This document shows positions 1 through 7,735 of a DNA stretch of 64,000 nucleotides, piece by piece. The number at the start of each line of letters is the position of its first letter. The stretch's first letter is position 1. This DNA is from Acidisoma sp. PAMC 29798. GTDB taxonomy: Bacteria > Pseudomonadota > Alphaproteobacteria > Acetobacterales > Acetobacteraceae. The stretch lies in contig NZ_CP126994.1 of NCBI RefSeq assembly GCF_030252425.1, positions 3,963,001 through 4,027,000 on the forward strand, written 5' to 3'. The notes under the pieces are model-generated. The model did no database searches and had not been told where the DNA came from. It saw nothing but the letters and a program-made list of their open reading frames with translations. Position numbers and translations under genes: made by a program.

Positions 1-753
1 GTAATGGTGATGCAGCCCCTCAGCATAGGCCTGCTCAATCATGGCGTCAGGATTCCATGGCGGCGCGGTCTTGACCTTCTCGCGCAGGACATTGAGCCTG
101 ATCTCGCGGTCTTCCCAACTGACTCCGCTCACGGCGTAGGGTGACAGCAGCACGTGCTTGCCAGGCCACCAGTTTTTGGTGTCGATGATCATGTATTGAA
201 CGGCCCAGGCCTTATCGTCGATCAGAAGATTCTCGATGTGACCGATGGTACCGTCGGTCGCGTGGACATGGTAGCCGATGACCGCTGACACACTGCGGAG
301 GTGTGGATCCAGATGTTCGTCTTCTTCGCTTGAAGACGCCGTGTTGGCCGTAAAAAATGGCGGTGACGATAGCGGAGAACCGATCGCGCCGGCGCCTATT
401 CCGTCGCCCGTCGCAAGTAAGCCGCCGCCACCCCAGATCGGGTTCCAGCCGTAGTAATCATAGAGGCTGAGTTCCATCTGCCGTGATACAGGGGCGTCAG
501 CGCTGATATCAGGACTTTCTTCGACTTGAGTCATTGTCAGCGCGACCGCGAGTTCCTCCCGATCGTAATCTGACTTGACGATCGCGGATGGGTGAACAAG
601 CACTTTACGCGCCGACAGCCAGCTCCCTGTGTCGATCACGAGCCAGCGTAGCTTCCAGCTCCGGTCATCGAATAGGAAATCAGCAACGACACCGATTTTT
701 CCGTCTTGGGCCTTGATGGCGTAACCTTTGAACGCCGCGGCGACCAACAGCAT
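1..753 (-). CDS. PRC-barrel domain protein (partial, runs off the left edge)
   Basis: The frame is open from ATG at 753 to the window edge (251 codons visible, no stop). Two PRC-barrel-like repeats can be seen, near residues 3-75 (GYAIKAQDGKIGVVADFLFD, then WLVIDTGSWLSARKVLV) and residues 150-225 (GYHVHATDGTIGHIENLLID, then MIIDTKNWWPGKHVLLSP). They are joined by a Gly/Ser-rich linker. No signal peptide is evident. PRC-barrels are small beta-barrels found in photosynthetic reaction-centre H subunits, RimM and many stress proteins; double PRC proteins of this kind are common in alphaproteobacterial stress islands, with unknown biochemical role. It lies 53 bp downstream of the 162-aa gene on the same strand, so both probably share the promoter near 1390. 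Confidence 0.85.
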   Translation of the reverse strand, partial: MLLVAAAFKGYAIKAQDGKIGVVADFLFDDRSWKLRWLVIDTGSWLSARKVLVHPSAIVKSDYDREELAVALTMTQVEESPDISADAPVSRQMELSLYDYYGWNPIWGGGGLLATGDGIGAGAIGSPLSSPPFFTANTASSSEEDEHLDPHLRSVSAVIGYHVHATDGTIGHIENLLIDDKAWAVQYMIIDTKNWWPGKHVLLSPYAVSGVSWEDREIRLNVLREKVKTAPPWNPDAMIEQAYAEGLHHHY

Positions 754-806
754 GGTGCAATGATCCTGATATTCGTGGTTGCGGGCAATTCGCGACCTCG
801 GTCGCG

Positions 807-1295
807 TTACCGTGAAAGCTGAGGACTTGGCGGCGTCGCCTGTTTCGGGCTTTGGTGCGTCATCGCCGTTATCGACCCCGCCTGTTGTTGCGTGAACAGC
901 AGGCTCATCGACGTACCCAGGGCTAGCGCGCAAAAGATCAGAATGAGCGGCCCATAGCTTTGACGAGTGGTGATATCAACGGCAACGATGCCGGGGCTTT
1001 GCAGAGCCCCTGCTGGACCGGGCAGGAGAAGGACAAGCCTCGCAGCCCTCGCGCGGGCATCCGCAGAGGATACGGATGACAGGGGGGTGCGGCCGATCAG
1101 TCGCGCGAGATTTTCTGGAAGAGCCGTTTTGGGCATCCTCGCCAGTCGGCCGGCTTCTTCCCAAGGGTCCTTGTCCATGCGCGCGAGAACCGAGAGCATC
1201 GTCACAGTTGAGCCGTTAAAATCCGTTCCCGCCTCAGCATAGAGAAAGGCATTCAGGGCCGAATGACCAAGATTCTCCGCATTGCGATCTGCCAC
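807..1295 (-). CDS. Hypothetical protein with one C-terminal membrane segment
   Basis: A 162-aa ORF starting at GTG 1295, chosen because AAGGGAG lies about 8 nt upstream. The N-terminal two thirds is soluble and Ala/Leu/Arg-rich. A single hydrophobic stretch lies near residues 117-134 (LILIFCALALGTSMSLLF), followed by a short polar tail. I do not recognise a family. It is the first gene after the minus-oriented FixJ-like box at 1390-1406 and is followed closely by the PRC-barrel gene, which supports it being real and part of the same low-oxygen or stress unit. The function is unknown. Confidence 0.6.
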   Translation of the reverse strand: MADRNAENLGHSALNAFLYAEAGTDFNGSTVTMLSVLARMDKDPWEEAGRLARMPKTALPENLARLIGRTPLSSVSSADARARAARLVLLLPGPAGALQSPGIVAVDITTRQSYGPLILIFCALALGTSMSLLFTQQQAGSITAMTHQSPKQATPPSPQLSR

Positions 1296-1389
1296 GGCCG
1301 GCTCTCCCTTGCTGCGTGAAGCCTCATGTCTGCGTGCCCATACGAGGACAAAGAAACATTGTTGCCACGTCGCTTCCCGCTCGGGCAGC

Positions 1390-1406
1390 CTCGGAAACTA
1401 CTTAAG
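1390..1406 (-). promoter_or_regulatory. FixJ-like box, minus orientation
   Basis: Read on the minus strand this is TTAAGTAGTTTCCG, about 95 bp upstream of the GTG start of the 162-aa gene. It forms a back-to-back pair with the plus-oriented copy at 1446-1461. The sequence resembles the FixJ site consensus as I remember it (TAAGTAGTTTCC core). Binding is inferred. Confidence 0.6.
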
Positions 1407-1445
1407 TGGTCCGGTTTGCCGAGTTCGCGTGCCACCCCGAGCGGC

Positions 1446-1461
1446 CTGAGTAGTTTCCGAG
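1446..1461 (+). promoter_or_regulatory. FixJ-like box, plus orientation
   Basis: CTGAGTAGTTTCCGAG, 53 bp upstream of the alcohol dehydrogenase start. It is the partner of the minus-oriented copy at 1390-1406 in a divergent promoter. It is the only copy with G in the third position. Confidence 0.6.
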
Positions 1462-1516
1462 CCTGCCGTCGGCCCCTTTCTTCCGAGACATTGGGCGGCA
1501 ACGTCGGAGATGCGTG

Positions 1517-2500
1517 ATGCACGCCATGGTTCTGAAGCGGTTACGCTCCCCTCTGGAGCTGACCGAGTTTCCCGACCGCGCGCCGGGCCCGGGCGAGATC
1601 CGAGTGAAGGTTGGTGCCTGCGGGGTCTGCCGCACGGATCTGCACGTCGTGGATGGCGAACTCCCGGATCCACAGGTGCCCATGATACCCGGTCACGAAA
1701 TCGTCGGCCGGATCGATGCTCTGGGCTTGGGCGTCGAGGGGCTGCGCCTTGGCGAGCGCGTCGGCATCCCCTGGCTCGGCCATACCTGCGGCGTCTGCTC
1801 CTATTGCACCAGTAAGCACGAAAATCTGTGCGACCACACACTTTTTACCGGCTACACCCGCGACGGCGGCTTCGCGACCTCCACGATCGCCGATGCGCGC
1901 TTCGCCTTCCCCCTGGGCGAGGATGGCAGCGATGAGGAACTCGCGCCCTTGCTCTGCGCCGGTTTGATCGGCTGGAGGTCGCTCACCATCGCGGGAGAGG
2001 GCAAGGCCATCGGCCTTTACGGCTTTGGCGCCGCTGCCCATATCCTGGCGCAGGTCGCCGTATGGCAGGGCCGCAGGGTCTTCGCTTTCACCCGGCCCGG
2101 AGACGCAGCCAATCAGGCTTTCGCCCGCAGCCTGGGTGCGAGCTGGGCCGGCGGTTCCGACGAAATGCCGCCGGAGCCGCTCGATGCCGCGATCATTTTC
2201 GCGACCCTCGGTGATCTGGTGCCACCGGCTTTGAAGGCGGTCCGCAAGGGCGGTCGCGTCGTCTGCGCCGGCATCCACATGAGCGACATTCCAGCCTTCC
2301 CCTATCGCCTGTTGTGGGAAGAGCGGCAGCTTGTCTCGGTCGCCAACCTCACGCGGCAGGACGGCGTGACCTTTCTCAAACTCGCGCCCACAATCGGTAT
2401 CCGGACCAAGACGACCCCCTATCCGCTTGTGCAGGCTAACGAGGCCCTGGTGGATCTGCGGGCGGGTCGATTTGAAGGCGCTGCCGTACTCATTCCATAG
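1517..2500 (+). CDS. Zinc-dependent alcohol dehydrogenase family protein
   Basis: A medium-chain NAD(P)-dependent dehydrogenase of about 327 aa. The catalytic-zinc region GVCRTDLH and the PGHEIVGRID motif are present, as is the structural-zinc Cys cluster GVCSYCTSKHENLC. The nucleotide-binding part is in the usual place (IGLYGFGAAAHILAQVAVWQ). ATG 1517 is chosen with GGAG 8 nt upstream; GTG 1514 and ATG 1526 are alternatives. The likely role is reversible alcohol/aldehyde interconversion for NADH disposal, which fits the box upstream and the second alcohol dehydrogenase, aldehyde dehydrogenase and transhydrogenase nearby. The substrate cannot be read from sequence. Confidence 0.9.
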   Translation: MHAMVLKRLRSPLELTEFPDRAPGPGEIRVKVGACGVCRTDLHVVDGELPDPQVPMIPGHEIVGRIDALGLGVEGLRLGERVGIPWLGHTCGVCSYCTSKHENLCDHTLFTGYTRDGGFATSTIADARFAFPLGEDGSDEELAPLLCAGLIGWRSLTIAGEGKAIGLYGFGAAAHILAQVAVWQGRRVFAFTRPGDAANQAFARSLGASWAGGSDEMPPEPLDAAIIFATLGDLVPPALKAVRKGGRVVCAGIHMSDIPAFPYRLLWEERQLVSVANLTRQDGVTFLKLAPTIGIRTKTTPYPLVQANEALVDLRAGRFEGAAVLIP

Positions 2501-4055
2501 GGGACTCGAGACCGAAAAGCGTCTTTATGCGGCCTGCCAGCCGCTTTGCCAGGCCCGCGACGGGCTTTCGGGCGTCATCGCCTGCGTGGAGCAGACTGGC
2601 CCCGTTGGCCTCCCGCTTTGCGATAATCCTGCCAAGTTCAGCGGCAATGGCCGGACGATGCTGGAGAACCGGCCCCAGATCCTCCCGCAGTATCTCATAG
2701 GCGACTGACTTTATAAGAGCGGTGACCCGAAAACTATTGGGAGCGCCCGTCAAGACGCTCGCCTGACCAAAACATTCGCCAGGCGCGAGCCGAAACACTT
2801 CACTTTCTTTGTCTTCATGCTTCTTCAGCACCACGAGAACGCCAGAATAAAGAATGAACAATGCCGGGGATATCGCCCCCTGTTCGATCAGCACGTCTCC
2901 CGACTTGTAGACCTTGCGCGTCATCTTGGGCGCAAGAGCAAGTCGCTCGTCATCCGACAACGACGCGAAGACCGACAGGCGGTCCAGCATTCGGCGTGGC
3001 ACATCATCGATGTCCGGCGATCGATCTTGAGGTGGTAGAGCCAATGCGCTTCCTGTCGGAGGCGCCAGCCGGATGCCAGCCGAAGCGCAATGCCTGAAGA
3101 TCCGATCAAAGACCTCATTCTGAGCATTAGCGCCGCTCTCTATGGCAGACACAAAGAACTGCAATTCGCATTGCATCGCGATCGCGTCCAACGACTGGAT
3201 CGCCACTGCCGGTGCGGGCACTCGTAAAATCTGTGTGCAATTCAACATCGCCGTCTCCAACACCGCTACGGCATTCGACGGTGCCATCACCGGATCGAGC
3301 CTGACGGAGATGGTAACGCCATGGGCACCCGCAGGCTTGCTTGCGTTAACGATCTTGGCTTTGGCGAGGATGCTGTTGGGGACGACCGCAAGATCATTCG
3401 ATTGAGTCAAGATCTGCGTTGCCCGCCAGTTGGTCTCGATAATTCGCCCTGCTAAACCGCCGTCGATGGTGATCCAATCGCCAGACCGATACGGCTTCGC
3501 GAGATTGAGGACGACGCCGGAAAACACGTCCCCCAATGTGCTTTGAAGCGCTAGTCCAAGAACGATGGCAAGCACGCCCGACGCCGCCAGCAAGCCGCTG
3601 ATGGGCGTATCGAAGACATAGGCGATGATGCCAAACACCGCGCTCACGTAAATGAAACCCGAGCAAACGTCCTGTAGGAACTGCGTTTCCACCGGTTTGC
3701 GTTGGAAAATGAGGGCCGCGTGGACAAAACCCGCCACCAGCCAGGCTGCCCCGAGCCACCACACGATCTTGAAGAAGCTTATGATGAGGTAGGTGAGGGT
3801 CAGATCCATGACCGGGGTCGGCCTGATCGGGATGACGCCGGCAGAGACGAGCACTGCCGTGAAGCCAATGACGGTCGCCAATTGGCATAAGAATTGTCCG
3901 ACCGGCCTATGGCGAAGCGTGAACCGCGTTACCAAAAAGCCGACCCCCACGATCGCACCGGCCAAAGCCAGGAGATACTCGACGTGCGAAATATGGTCGG
4001 CGACAAGAATGGAGATGGTCCTACTCCGTGGGTCTGATGCTGCGGGCTCCGCCAA
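2490..4055 (-). CDS. MscS-type mechanosensitive channel with C-terminal cyclic-nucleotide-binding domain
   Basis: A 521-aa membrane protein. Four or five hydrophobic segments occupy roughly residues 17-190. The last is Ala/Gly/Leu-rich and leads into the MscS beta domain (GDWITIDGGLAGRIIETNWRATQI, near 195-225). Residues about 360-480 form a cNMP-binding-like domain (SGDVLIEQGAISPALFILYSGVL, then APGECFGQASVLTG). This layout matches bacterial cyclic-nucleotide-gated MscS-family channels, which respond poorly to tension and may sense cAMP-like ligands. The only plausible start at the expected place is TTG 4055; no ATG fits. The gene faces its own FixJ-like box at 4116-4129 and its 3' end overlaps the alcohol dehydrogenase 3' end by 11 bp. 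Confidence 0.9.
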   Translation of the reverse strand: MAEPAASDPRSRTISILVADHISHVEYLLALAGAIVGVGFLVTRFTLRHRPVGQFLCQLATVIGFTAVLVSAGVIPIRPTPVMDLTLTYLIISFFKIVWWLGAAWLVAGFVHAALIFQRKPVETQFLQDVCSGFIYVSAVFGIIAYVFDTPISGLLAASGVLAIVLGLALQSTLGDVFSGVVLNLAKPYRSGDWITIDGGLAGRIIETNWRATQILTQSNDLAVVPNSILAKAKIVNASKPAGAHGVTISVRLDPVMAPSNAVAVLETAMLNCTQILRVPAPAVAIQSLDAIAMQCELQFFVSAIESGANAQNEVFDRIFRHCASAGIRLAPPTGSALALPPQDRSPDIDDVPRRMLDRLSVFASLSDDERLALAPKMTRKVYKSGDVLIEQGAISPALFILYSGVLVVLKKHEDKESEVFRLAPGECFGQASVLTGAPNSFRVTALIKSVAYEILREDLGPVLQHRPAIAAELGRIIAKREANGASLLHAGDDARKPVAGLAKRLAGRIKTLFGLESPME

Positions 4056-4115
4056 TGCAATCGAACAGATTGCACGCGCGCAAAACTAGGATTTTTCTTT
4101 CTAGACCGTAAGGAT

Positions 4116-4129
4116 CGGAAACTACTTAG
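4116..4129 (-). promoter_or_regulatory. FixJ-like box, minus orientation
   Basis: On the minus strand CTAAGTAGTTTCCG, about 60 bp upstream of the MscS/cNMP start. Identical to the copy at 39548-39561. It is paired with the plus-oriented copy at 4181. Confidence 0.65.
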
Positions 4130-4180
4130 CGCTTCCGTCTGGCCCCGTTGACCGCGCCACCCGGTCTTCTATGGGACGCG

Positions 4181-4197
4181 TAGGTAGTTTCCGATCC
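4181..4197 (+). promoter_or_regulatory. FixJ-like box, plus orientation
   Basis: TAGGTAGTTTCCGATCC lies 83 bp upstream of the 18-codon leader ORF and about 135 bp upstream of grpE. It is the only box ahead of the grpE-aldehyde dehydrogenase-pnt-adh series. Confidence 0.65.
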
Positions 4198-4279
4198 TTC
4201 CGCGTGAATGGGACGCTCGCTAACCCTGCTCGACGCTTGAGGTGGCACGCGCCACCTCGTTCCATCGACGGAGTTCCCC

Positions 4280-4336
4280 ATGACGCTTCATCCAAGACTA
4301 CATCGACTATCGACGATGATCGCAAAGGCGGCATGA
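4280..4336 (+). CDS. Possible 18-aa leader peptide coupled to grpE
   Basis: ATG at 4280 has GGAG six bases upstream and opens an 18-codon frame (MTLHPRLHRLSTMIAKAA). Its TGA at 4334-4336 overlaps the ATG of grpE (ATGA). Translational coupling of grpE to this small frame is plausible. Nothing else supports it as a functional peptide. Confidence 0.35.
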   Translation: MTLHPRLHRLSTMIAKAA

Positions 4337-4833
4337 TCGCACCGACGCCGGAGCCGGCCGAAGAGATCGCCAAGCTTCGCGACCGGTGGATGCGCGCGGA
4401 AGCCGAGATCGCCAACGTCCTTACCCGAGCCCGCCGCGATGTCGATGAGGCTCGCCTCTACGCCATTCAGAAATTCGCGACGGACATGGTCGAGGGCGTC
4501 GAGACTCTGCAGCGTGGTCTCGATACGCTACCAGCACCAAAACCCGGTGAACCCGCTCTTTTGACGACTCTCCGCGATGGATTCAGCGCGGTCGAACGCA
4601 ATTTTTGCGCCATGCTGAAGCGAAATGGGGTCGAGCGCGAGGTGTCTGCGGGGCGTCTGTTCGATGCCAATCTCCACCAGGCGATGGCCGAGGAAGAAAA
4701 CGAGTATTTGCCGCCGGGTGCCGTGATTCGCACCCTTTCATCCGGCTGGCTGTTGCATGGCCGTCTGCTCCGCCCGGCGATGGTCGTGGTGGCTAAGGCC
4801 CCCGCCCCCGCCCGCACGAATACAACCCGCTAA
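4333..4833 (+). CDS. grpE: GrpE family nucleotide exchange factor
   Basis: About 166 aa from ATG 4333. GrpE releases ADP from DnaK. An N-terminal coiled-coil region (LRDRWMRAEAEIANVLTRAR) is followed by the helical part, then the family block FDANLHQAMAEEE, then a C-terminal beta part ending LLRPAMVVVAKAPA, as in GrpE. The frame is open further upstream to 4171, but that extension runs through the regulatory box and lacks similarity, so ATG 4333 with AAAGGCGG just upstream is preferred. No dnaK is adjacent, so this may be a stress-specific extra copy. It is followed 23 bp later by the aldehyde dehydrogenase gene. Confidence 0.85.
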   Translation: MIAPTPEPAEEIAKLRDRWMRAEAEIANVLTRARRDVDEARLYAIQKFATDMVEGVETLQRGLDTLPAPKPGEPALLTTLRDGFSAVERNFCAMLKRNGVEREVSAGRLFDANLHQAMAEEENEYLPPGAVIRTLSSGWLLHGRLLRPAMVVVAKAPAPARTNTTR

Positions 4834-4856
4834 AATCATCATAAAGGATCCGTCTC

Positions 4857-6239
4857 ATGGGCTATGAAAGCGTCAACCCGTTCAATGGCAAGAGTCTCAA
4901 GACCTTCGAAACGCTGACCGACAAAGACCTCGAAGCCAAACTGACCATCGCCGCCGCCTGCTTCCAGACATGGCGTCACAAGACCTATGCCGAGCGCGCG
5001 GTGATCGTCGCCAAGGCAGCCGTGCTCATGCATGAGCAGGTCGAAACCCTCGCGCATACGATGACCTTGGAGATGGGCAAGCGGATCAACGAGGCGCGCG
5101 GGGAGGTTGAGTTCAGTTCGAACATTCTCGCCTATTACGCCAAGAACGCCGAAACCTTCCTCGCGCCTGACGAGCTTCATCCCACGATCGGAGAAGCCCA
5201 TATGGAATGCAGCCCGATCGGCGTGATCTTCGGCGTGGAGCCCTGGAACTTTCCCTATTACCAGCTCGCCCGCGTTGCAGGCCCGCATTTGATGGCGGGG
5301 AATGTGCTCGTCGTGAAGCACGCGGCCTGTGTGCCACAATGCGCCATCGCCTTCGAAAAGCTCTGGACCGATGCCGGCGCCCCCCCGGGCCTCTATACCA
5401 ACCTGTTGATCTCGCACGAACAGTCCGACCGCGTCATTGACGATCCGCGCATCAAGGGAGTCGCCCTCACCGGCAGCGTCGCAGCCGGGCGAAGCATTGC
5501 AGCGCGCGCCGGCCAGAACCTGAAACCTTCCTCAATGGAGTTGGGCGGCAGCGACGCCTTTATCGTGCTGGACGACGCCGACCTCGAGCACACAATGAAA
5601 TGGGCAGTATGGGGCCGGATGTATAATGGCGGCCAGACCTGTTGCGCCGCCAAACGCTTCATTGTCGTGGAAAGTGTCGCCGACGCATTCTTGTCAAAAT
5701 TCAAGGTGGCGCTCGGTGCGTTGAAGGCCGGCGATCCCCTCGACGAAAAGACAACGCTCGGCCCGCTGTCTTCCGAATCGGCCCTTGTGCAACTTCTTGA
5801 GCAGGTCGATGTCGCCCTTGCTCATGGCGCCACACTCGTCATGGGAGGAGGACGCGTTGACCGGGCGGGAAGCTATATGCAACCGACGATCCTGACGGAT
5901 GTGGCGCCTGAGAACCCGGCTTTCAGGGACGAGTTCTTTGGCCCCGTCGCCATGTTTTTTCGGGTCAAGGACGAGGATGCGGCGATTGCCCTCGCAAACG
6001 ACTCCGATTTCGGCCTCGGCGGATCGGTCTTCACCAAGGACATCGCACGGGGCCGGCGCGTGGCGAGCCGCGTCGAAACCGGGATGATGTTCATCAACAA
6101 CATCTCCTGGTCCGACGCGGAACTTCCCTTCGGCGGCATCAAAGACTCTGGCTATGGCCGTGAACTCGGCGACATGGGCATTCAGGAATTCGTGAACAAG
6201 AAGCTGGTTCGCTACGCGGCCCTCGAAGCGCCCGTCTGA
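4857..6239 (+). CDS. NAD(P)-dependent aldehyde / succinate-semialdehyde dehydrogenase
   Basis: A 460-aa protein of the aldehyde dehydrogenase superfamily. The cofactor-binding block GVEPWNFPYYQLARV, the glutamate motif ELGGSDAF and the catalytic cysteine segment GGQTCCAAKRF (about residue 260) are all present. The C-terminal FGGIKDSGYGRELG is typical. The length and sequence are closest to the YneI/Sad-like succinate-semialdehyde group. ATG 4857 has AAAGGA about ten bases upstream. It lies in a plus-strand run with grpE upstream and pntAA 9 bp downstream, so it probably works with the nearby alcohol dehydrogenases and transhydrogenase in redox balancing. The true substrate is not determined. 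Confidence 0.92.
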   Translation: MGYESVNPFNGKSLKTFETLTDKDLEAKLTIAAACFQTWRHKTYAERAVIVAKAAVLMHEQVETLAHTMTLEMGKRINEARGEVEFSSNILAYYAKNAETFLAPDELHPTIGEAHMECSPIGVIFGVEPWNFPYYQLARVAGPHLMAGNVLVVKHAACVPQCAIAFEKLWTDAGAPPGLYTNLLISHEQSDRVIDDPRIKGVALTGSVAAGRSIAARAGQNLKPSSMELGGSDAFIVLDDADLEHTMKWAVWGRMYNGGQTCCAAKRFIVVESVADAFLSKFKVALGALKAGDPLDEKTTLGPLSSESALVQLLEQVDVALAHGATLVMGGGRVDRAGSYMQPTILTDVAPENPAFRDEFFGPVAMFFRVKDEDAAIALANDSDFGLGGSVFTKDIARGRRVASRVETGMMFINNISWSDAELPFGGIKDSGYGRELGDMGIQEFVNKKLVRYAALEAPV

Positions 6240-6248
6240 GCGGAGCGG

Positions 6249-7382
6249 ATGAGCATGTATGTCAACGTCGCCATACTGAAAGAGACGCACCCGCACGAGC
6301 GGCGCGTGGCGCTGGTGCCGTCTGTTGCTGCCAAGCTCATCAAACTCGGCGGCAGGGTGCACATGCAATCTCATGCCGCCGACGCTATTCGGCTGACGGA
6401 TGCCGATTTCAAGGACGTGGTCTTCATAGACGACCGCGACGCGCTTCTGCGCGAAGCGGATGTCGTTCTGGCCGTGCAGCCACCCGCCCTCGATGTCGTC
6501 AATGCGATGAAGGAGGGCGCTATCCTGATGTCCTTCATCTATGCAGAGAAGGAGCCGGCGCTCGTGCGCCGGCTCCTGGAGCGAAAGATTACCTGCTTCG
6601 CGATGGAACGCGTTCCGCGCATCTCCAGGGCGCAGGCTATGGACGCCTTGTCCAGTCAATCGGCGCTCGCAGGCTATTACGCCGTGCAACTCGGCGCGAC
6701 CCATCTCGCCCGAATTCTGCCCAAAATTACCACGGCGGCCGGTGCCATCGGTCCCGCGAAAGTGCTGGTGATAGGTCTGGGAGTGGCTGGGCTGGAGGCG
6801 ATCGCGACGGCCCATCGCCTCGGCGCCGTCGTCGAAGGCTATGACGTCCGACCGGAGACGCGGGAACAAGCCCAGTCATTGGGCGCGAAGTTTGTCGAGA
6901 CGGGCATTGATGCGCGTGGTGAGGGCGGCTACGCCCGCGCGCTCAATCCACAGGAGGCGACGAAGGTCGCGGCGGCCTTGACCGCACATATTCAGCAGTC
7001 GGACCTGATCATCACGACGGCCGCGATCCCCGGTCGTCCGTCGCCCAAGCTCATCAGCAGCGAGCAGGTCGCGGGCATGAAAGCGGGCGCAGTGATCGTC
7101 GATCTTTCGGCCGAGGGCGGCGGTAATTGCGAGGACACGCGGCCCGGTGAGACAACGCGTATCGGGCGTATCACCATCGTCGCGCCGTTGAACGTGCCGT
7201 CTCTGCTCGCGGAGGATGCGAGCGAGCTCTACGCGAAGAACCAATACAACCTGTTGGCGCTCATGATGAAGGACAACGTCATCGCCATCGACTGGAAGGA
7301 TGAGGTTCTCGCCAAGACCGCACTCACCCATGACGGGCGGTTGACAGACGCGGAGACCACACCCGCCACCAAAGCCGCCTGA
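6249..7382 (+). CDS. pntAA: NAD(P) transhydrogenase subunit alpha part 1 (domain I)
   Basis: A 377-aa soluble NAD(H)-binding subunit of proton-translocating transhydrogenase. The N-terminal alanine-dehydrogenase-like part (ILKETHPHERRVALVPSV) is followed by the Rossmann segment VLVIGLGVAGLEAIATAHRLGA. The split arrangement (separate alpha1, alpha2, beta) is typical of alphaproteobacteria. ATG 6249 is preceded by GAGCGGA; ATG 6255 is an alternative. It lies 9 bp after the aldehyde dehydrogenase and 18 bp before pntAB. The enzyme couples hydride transfer between NADH and NADP+ to proton movement, which fits the redox theme of the operon. Confidence 0.95.
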   Translation: MSMYVNVAILKETHPHERRVALVPSVAAKLIKLGGRVHMQSHAADAIRLTDADFKDVVFIDDRDALLREADVVLAVQPPALDVVNAMKEGAILMSFIYAEKEPALVRRLLERKITCFAMERVPRISRAQAMDALSSQSALAGYYAVQLGATHLARILPKITTAAGAIGPAKVLVIGLGVAGLEAIATAHRLGAVVEGYDVRPETREQAQSLGAKFVETGIDARGEGGYARALNPQEATKVAAALTAHIQQSDLIITTAAIPGRPSPKLISSEQVAGMKAGAVIVDLSAEGGGNCEDTRPGETTRIGRITIVAPLNVPSLLAEDASELYAKNQYNLLALMMKDNVIAIDWKDEVLAKTALTHDGRLTDAETTPATKAA

Positions 7383-7400
7383 GCGGAAAGGGACATCGAC

Positions 7401-7730
7401 ATGCCACACCAGATCGTCATCACCGGCTTCGTCGCCTTGTATATCTTCGTGCTCGCGGCCTTCGCGGGTTGGGTGATCATCGGGCGCGTACCGGCGATCT
7501 TGCACACGCCGCTGATGTCGGGCTCGAACTTCGTGCATGGCATCGTGGTCGTTGGCGGCCTTTACGCCCTTCTCAATGCGAGCAGCGTGCTTGAGCAAAC
7601 GATCGGGTTCTTCGCCGTTCTTTTGGGCGCGGGCAATGCGGCGGGCGGTTACGCTGTCACGGACCGCATGCTCGCGATGTTCCAGCCGAGCGCGGAAAAG
7701 TCCGACGGGACCCTCCGGAAGAGCGAGTAG
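7401..7730 (+). CDS. pntAB: NAD(P) transhydrogenase subunit alpha part 2 (membrane)
   Basis: A 109-aa small membrane subunit with three or four hydrophobic helices (IVITGFVALYIFVLAAFAGW, then NFVHGIVVVGGLYALL, then FFAVLLGAGNAAGGYAVTDRML). AGNAAGGYAVTDRML near the C-terminus is a family signature. ATG 7401 has GAAAGGGA upstream. It is separated from pntB by only a few bases, so the three pnt genes are surely co-transcribed. Confidence 0.95.
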   Translation: MPHQIVITGFVALYIFVLAAFAGWVIIGRVPAILHTPLMSGSNFVHGIVVVGGLYALLNASSVLEQTIGFFAVLLGAGNAAGGYAVTDRMLAMFQPSAEKSDGTLRKSE

Positions 7731-7735
7731 TCGCG

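Noticed and set aside
4171-4332. N-terminal extension of GrpE
   Set aside because: It runs through the regulatory box and has no similarity; ATG 4333 has a good RBS.
5694-6869. Minus-strand ORF of 391 aa
   Set aside because: Antisense to the aldehyde dehydrogenase and pntAA, composition typical of a GC-rich shadow frame, no domain.
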